Positions 61,504 to 64,000 of a DNA stretch of 64,000 nt are shown here, in pieces; positions within the stretch are counted from its first letter, which is position 1; every line of letters starts with the position of its first letter. The DNA is from Paraburkholderia podalyriae (lineage in GTDB: Bacteria > Pseudomonadota > Gammaproteobacteria > Burkholderiales > Burkholderiaceae). The stretch is from the NCBI RefSeq assembly GCF_014397785.1, contig NZ_VZQQ01000008.1, positions 186,001-250,000 of the forward strand. The letters are read 5' to 3'. The translations under genes and the position numbers were made by a program. Below the pieces are notes generated by a model, which worked only from the letters and a program-made list of their open reading frames with translations, did no database searches and had not been told where the DNA came from.

Positions 61504-62673
61504 ATGACTGTTTCGCGCAGGTTGTCGTTCAAGCTGGTATCCGTATGTATCGCCGCGAGCGCGGTGTACTCCGTTGCCGCGCACGCGGCCGATCCGGTCA
61601 CGATCAATATCGTCGACGTAGCCGGCGATCTTCAACTCACGCAGAAGGGCTTCGAGGCGTTCAAGGCGAAGTATCCGAATCTCGTCGCGAACACCACGTT
61701 CACGAACGCGCCCGCGCCGCAATTGCCCGGCAAGATCAAGGCGATGCAGGCCGCGGGCCGCTCGGACATCGACCTCGTGCTGACTGGCACCGACGCGCTC
61801 GCGGCGGGCATCGAACAGAACCTGTGGATCAAGCTGCTGCCCGACAACGCGGCGCAGTTCCCGGGTGCGCTCGACAAGTACGCGCCGGGCCCCCGCAAGA
61901 TGCAGGACCTCGCGCAAGGCTATGGGCTCGTGGTCGCGTATATGCCGGCCGGTCCGCTGCTCGAATACAACCCGGCCAAGGTCAGCGATCCGCCGAAGAC
62001 GCCCGAGCAACTGTTGCAATGGTGCAAGGCCCACCCCGACAAGCTGATCTACGCGCGCCCGGCCAATTCCGGTCCTGGCCGCACGTTCCTGATGGGCTTG
62101 CCCTACGTGCTTGGCGACAAGGACCCGCAGGACCCGGTGCATGGCTGGGACAAGACGTGGGCGTTCCTCAAGCAGTTGAACGACTGCATTCCGTACTATC
62201 CAGGCGGCACCTCGGCGGTGATGAAGGAACTGGGCGAAGGCACGCGCGACATGACCGTGACCGTGACCGGCTGGGACATCAATCCGCGCGCGCTCGGCAT
62301 CGTGCCGGCCGAATTCCGCGTACAGCCGTTCGACAACATGACGTGGGTCAACGACGCGCACTACATGGTGGTCCCGAAGGGCGTGCCGAAGGAAAAGCTC
62401 GACGTGCTGTACAAGATGATGAACTTTATGCTGGAGCCCGCGCAGCAGGCGCTGACCTACGACGACGGCTACTTCTATCCGGGTCCGGCGATCAAGGGCG
62501 TCACCGTCGAGCAGGCGCCCGCGCATAGCCAGGAGGTACTGCAAAAGTATGGCCGGCCCGAATACGCGAAGATGTTGGCCGATCGTCCGCATGCTTTGCC
62601 GCTGAACGCAGCGGCGATGGTCGCCGCCTTCAGGAAGTGGGATAGCGACATCGGCGCGCAGAAGACCCGTTAG
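61504..62673 (+). CDS. ABC transporter substrate-binding protein (PotD/iron-type family)
   Basis: 389-residue periplasmic binding protein with a signal peptide (SFKLVSVCIAASAVYSVAAHA). The rest is a type-2 binding fold: DIDLVLTGTDALAAGIEQ, RKMQDLAQGYGLVVAYMPAGPLLEYNP, and DNMTWVNDAHYMVVPKGVP. GAGGAG lies nine bases before the ATG. It heads an operon with the ATPase and a permease beyond the window. Ligand class (polyamine, opine-like or sugar acid) cannot be settled here. Confidence 0.87.
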   Translation: MTVSRRLSFKLVSVCIAASAVYSVAAHAADPVTINIVDVAGDLQLTQKGFEAFKAKYPNLVANTTFTNAPAPQLPGKIKAMQAAGRSDIDLVLTGTDALAAGIEQNLWIKLLPDNAAQFPGALDKYAPGPRKMQDLAQGYGLVVAYMPAGPLLEYNPAKVSDPPKTPEQLLQWCKAHPDKLIYARPANSGPGRTFLMGLPYVLGDKDPQDPVHGWDKTWAFLKQLNDCIPYYPGGTSAVMKELGEGTRDMTVTVTGWDINPRALGIVPAEFRVQPFDNMTWVNDAHYMVVPKGVPKEKLDVLYKMMNFMLEPAQQALTYDDGYFYPGPAIKGVTVEQAPAHSQEVLQKYGRPEYAKMLADRPHALPLNAAAMVAAFRKWDSDIGAQKTR

Positions 62674-62705
62674 GCCTTCACCATTGCGACGGAAAACGAG
62701 GCGAA

Positions 62706-62744
62706 ACGCAGCGCGGCGTGAGGTCCCGCCGCGCTGCGTGTTTT
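62706..62744 (+). terminator. Strong hairpin between the binding-protein and ATPase genes
   Basis: ACGCAGCGCGGCG pairs exactly with CGCCGCGCTGCGT around an 8-base loop, followed by GTTTT. It lies 32 bases after the binding-protein stop. Such an element can lower downstream expression so the binding protein is made in excess. Confidence 0.75.
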
Positions 62745-62844
62745 CAGCGATCACGCGCGCCTCGGCTTGACTGCCTGATGTGCCGCGCGTACCGCAAGCG
62801 CGGCACTCGCGACATCCGTCGCCCCACGCGAACCAGGAAACGCC

Positions 62845-63924
62845 ATGAAGCATCACTTTGAGCAGTTGCGGCTCGATTCGGTGAGCCGCAGTTTCACGAA
62901 CGCGCAAGGCCACGCGATCGCCGCGCTGCAGGGTCTGGATCTGACGATCCGGCGTGGCGAATTCATCGCGCTGCTGGGGCCGTCGGGTTGTGGCAAATCG
63001 ACGGCGTTGAACTGCATCGCCGGATTGCAGCCGCTCACCGGCGGCGGCATCTGGCTCGACGCGCGGCGCATCGACGTGCTGCCGCCGGAAAAGCGCGGCT
63101 TCGGCATGGTGTTCCAGAACTACGCGCTGTTCCCGCACATGAGCGTGCTGGACAACGTCGGCTTCGGGCTCAAGATGCGCGGCGTCGGCAGAAGCGAGAT
63201 CGCGCGCCGTGCACGCGAGGCCCTGCAACTGGTGCAACTGACCGGTCATGAGCACAAGCTGCCCGGCCAATTGTCCGGTGGCCAGCAACAGCGAGTCGCG
63301 ATCGCGCGTGCGATCGTGATCGAGCCGCCGCTGATCCTGATGGACGAGCCGCTGTCGAATCTCGATACGAAGCTGCGCATCGAAATGCGCGCGGAGATTC
63401 GCCGCATCCATACCCAACTCGAACGCGCGACGCTGTACGTGACGCATGATCAGGACGAAGCGCTGTCGATGGCCGATCGCATCGTCGTGATGAGGGAGGG
63501 CGTCGTGCAGCAGGTCGCGACGCCGAAGGAGGTCTATACGCGGCCGCGCAATCTGCACGTCGCGCGCTTCATGGGCTATCGCAATGTGGCCGAGTTCACG
63601 CTGGAGGGCACGCAAGGCGATGGTGTCGCGGTCAGTGCGGACGGCGTGCGGCTCCTCGGCACGCCGATGGCGGGCTTCGACGGCAAACGCGTCAGTGTCG
63701 CGCTGCGTCCCGAAGACATGGAGCGCGCCGAGCCCGGCGCCGACAACGCGTTCGATGCGCTGATCGACGCGGTCGAATACGGCGGCCACGATTCGCTGCT
63801 GCGCGCGAAGACCGCGTTCGGCGACGTGTGGGCGCGCGTGACCGGCGAATGCGCGGAGGGCGAGCGCATCACGCTGCGCGTGCGGCCGTCGTGCGTGCTC
63901 GTCTACGACGCCGAGGCCGCATGA
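62845..63924 (+). CDS. ABC transporter ATP-binding protein (PotA/FbpC-type)
   Basis: 359-residue importer ATPase. Walker A LGPSGCGKST, signature LSGGQQQRVAIARA, Walker B LILMDEPLSNLD and H-loop VTHDQDEALSMA are present. The C-terminal 100 residues form the TOBE regulatory domain (VALRPEDMERAEPG). The ATG overlaps no gene, but the stop overlaps the next start (ATGA). Confidence 0.94.
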   Translation: MKHHFEQLRLDSVSRSFTNAQGHAIAALQGLDLTIRRGEFIALLGPSGCGKSTALNCIAGLQPLTGGGIWLDARRIDVLPPEKRGFGMVFQNYALFPHMSVLDNVGFGLKMRGVGRSEIARRAREALQLVQLTGHEHKLPGQLSGGQQQRVAIARAIVIEPPLILMDEPLSNLDTKLRIEMRAEIRRIHTQLERATLYVTHDQDEALSMADRIVVMREGVVQQVATPKEVYTRPRNLHVARFMGYRNVAEFTLEGTQGDGVAVSADGVRLLGTPMAGFDGKRVSVALRPEDMERAEPGADNAFDALIDAVEYGGHDSLLRAKTAFGDVWARVTGECAEGERITLRVRPSCVLVYDAEAA

Positions 63925-64000
63925 ACACGCCGACGCTTGTCCCCCCGCTTAGGTCCCGCGCGCCGCGCGATGCCAAGGCCTGGCTCGTCGCGCCCGCGCT
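63921..64000 (+). CDS. ABC transporter permease (partial, runs off the window)
   Basis: Only the first 26 codons are present, MNTPTLVPPLRSRAPRDAKAW then LVAPA. The start overlaps the ATPase stop by four bases, and an Arg-rich amphipathic lead before the first helix fits PotB-type permeases. No function can be proven from this piece alone. Confidence 0.6.
   Translation, partial: MNTPTLVPPLRSRAPRDAKAWLVAPA

Noticed and set aside
61426..63789. Very long minus-strand frame opposite the binding protein and ATPase
   Set aside because: A shadow of high GC3; rich in Arg/His/Ala, no family motif, and the plus-strand genes show clear motifs and start signals.
1..64000. tRNA genes, rRNA genes and CRISPR arrays
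   Set aside because: None was found: no cloverleaf with a GGTTCGA-type T-loop, no 16S/23S-like stretch, and no evenly spaced direct repeats.

Overview
The window is high-GC betaproteobacterial chromosomal DNA, most like Paraburkholderia/Burkholderia. This reading rests on gene content (a LuxI-RsaL-LuxR quorum-sensing locus in Burkholderiales style, an ACR3/ArsI/ArsN2 arsenic operon, a glucarate operon, DUF1446/AtuA genes) and on the strong GC3 bias that leaves long shadow frames opposite most genes. No rRNA, tRNA or CRISPR array was seen.

Layout. 1-2.8 kb: end of an operon with a CitMHS transporter and two AtuA-type proteins. 2.9-6.9 kb: FadR-type regulator divergent from a glucarate permease and glucarate dehydratase. 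7-12.2 kb: secreted GH3 glycosidase lipoprotein, periplasmic parvulin, DHA2 exporter. 12.5-12.7 kb: unannotated structured transcript candidate (possible sRNA). 12.9-18.8 kb: dienelactone hydrolase, AraC remnant, carbamoylase, Ogt, and an LRR-protein kinase that overlaps a periplasmic sugar-binding protein. 18.8-25.4 kb: fatty-acid transporter, IlvD, CHRD protein, cytochrome b561, diguanylate cyclase. 25.5-36.2 kb: DMSP-lyase-like cupin, a ProVWX-type betaine importer, and a same-strand set of SHMT, DHDPS-family lyase, PuuB-like oxidase, PuuC-like dehydrogenase and LysR regulator. This looks like an uptake-plus-catabolism island for an N-methylated or amino-acid-like osmolyte. 36.3-49.4 kb: a decayed accessory zone. 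It holds a GlxA/AraC regulator cut by an IS6 transposase remnant, frameshifted genes, a dispersed repeat, an ATP-grasp/SerC pair, a four-gene ABC/FtsX operon and a RIO kinase. 49.9-53.0 kb: arsenic operon with a broken glutaredoxin-type arsC and a leaderless-looking arsR promoter. 53.1-58.8 kb: EgtB-like enzyme, FNR-type regulator, UspA, GntR regulator, quorum-sensing locus. 59.3-64 kb: DHDPS-family/SMP-30 pair and the start of a PotABCD-like ABC operon that runs off the window.

Most promising for new biology: the betaine-importer/SHMT/DHDPS/PuuBC island, the ATP-grasp/SerC pair, the LRR-kinase/solute-binding overlap, the four-hairpin RNA at 12.5-12.7 kb, and the leaderless arsR promoter whose operator covers its own start codon. 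Functional assignments come from reading motifs by eye; no database search was run.
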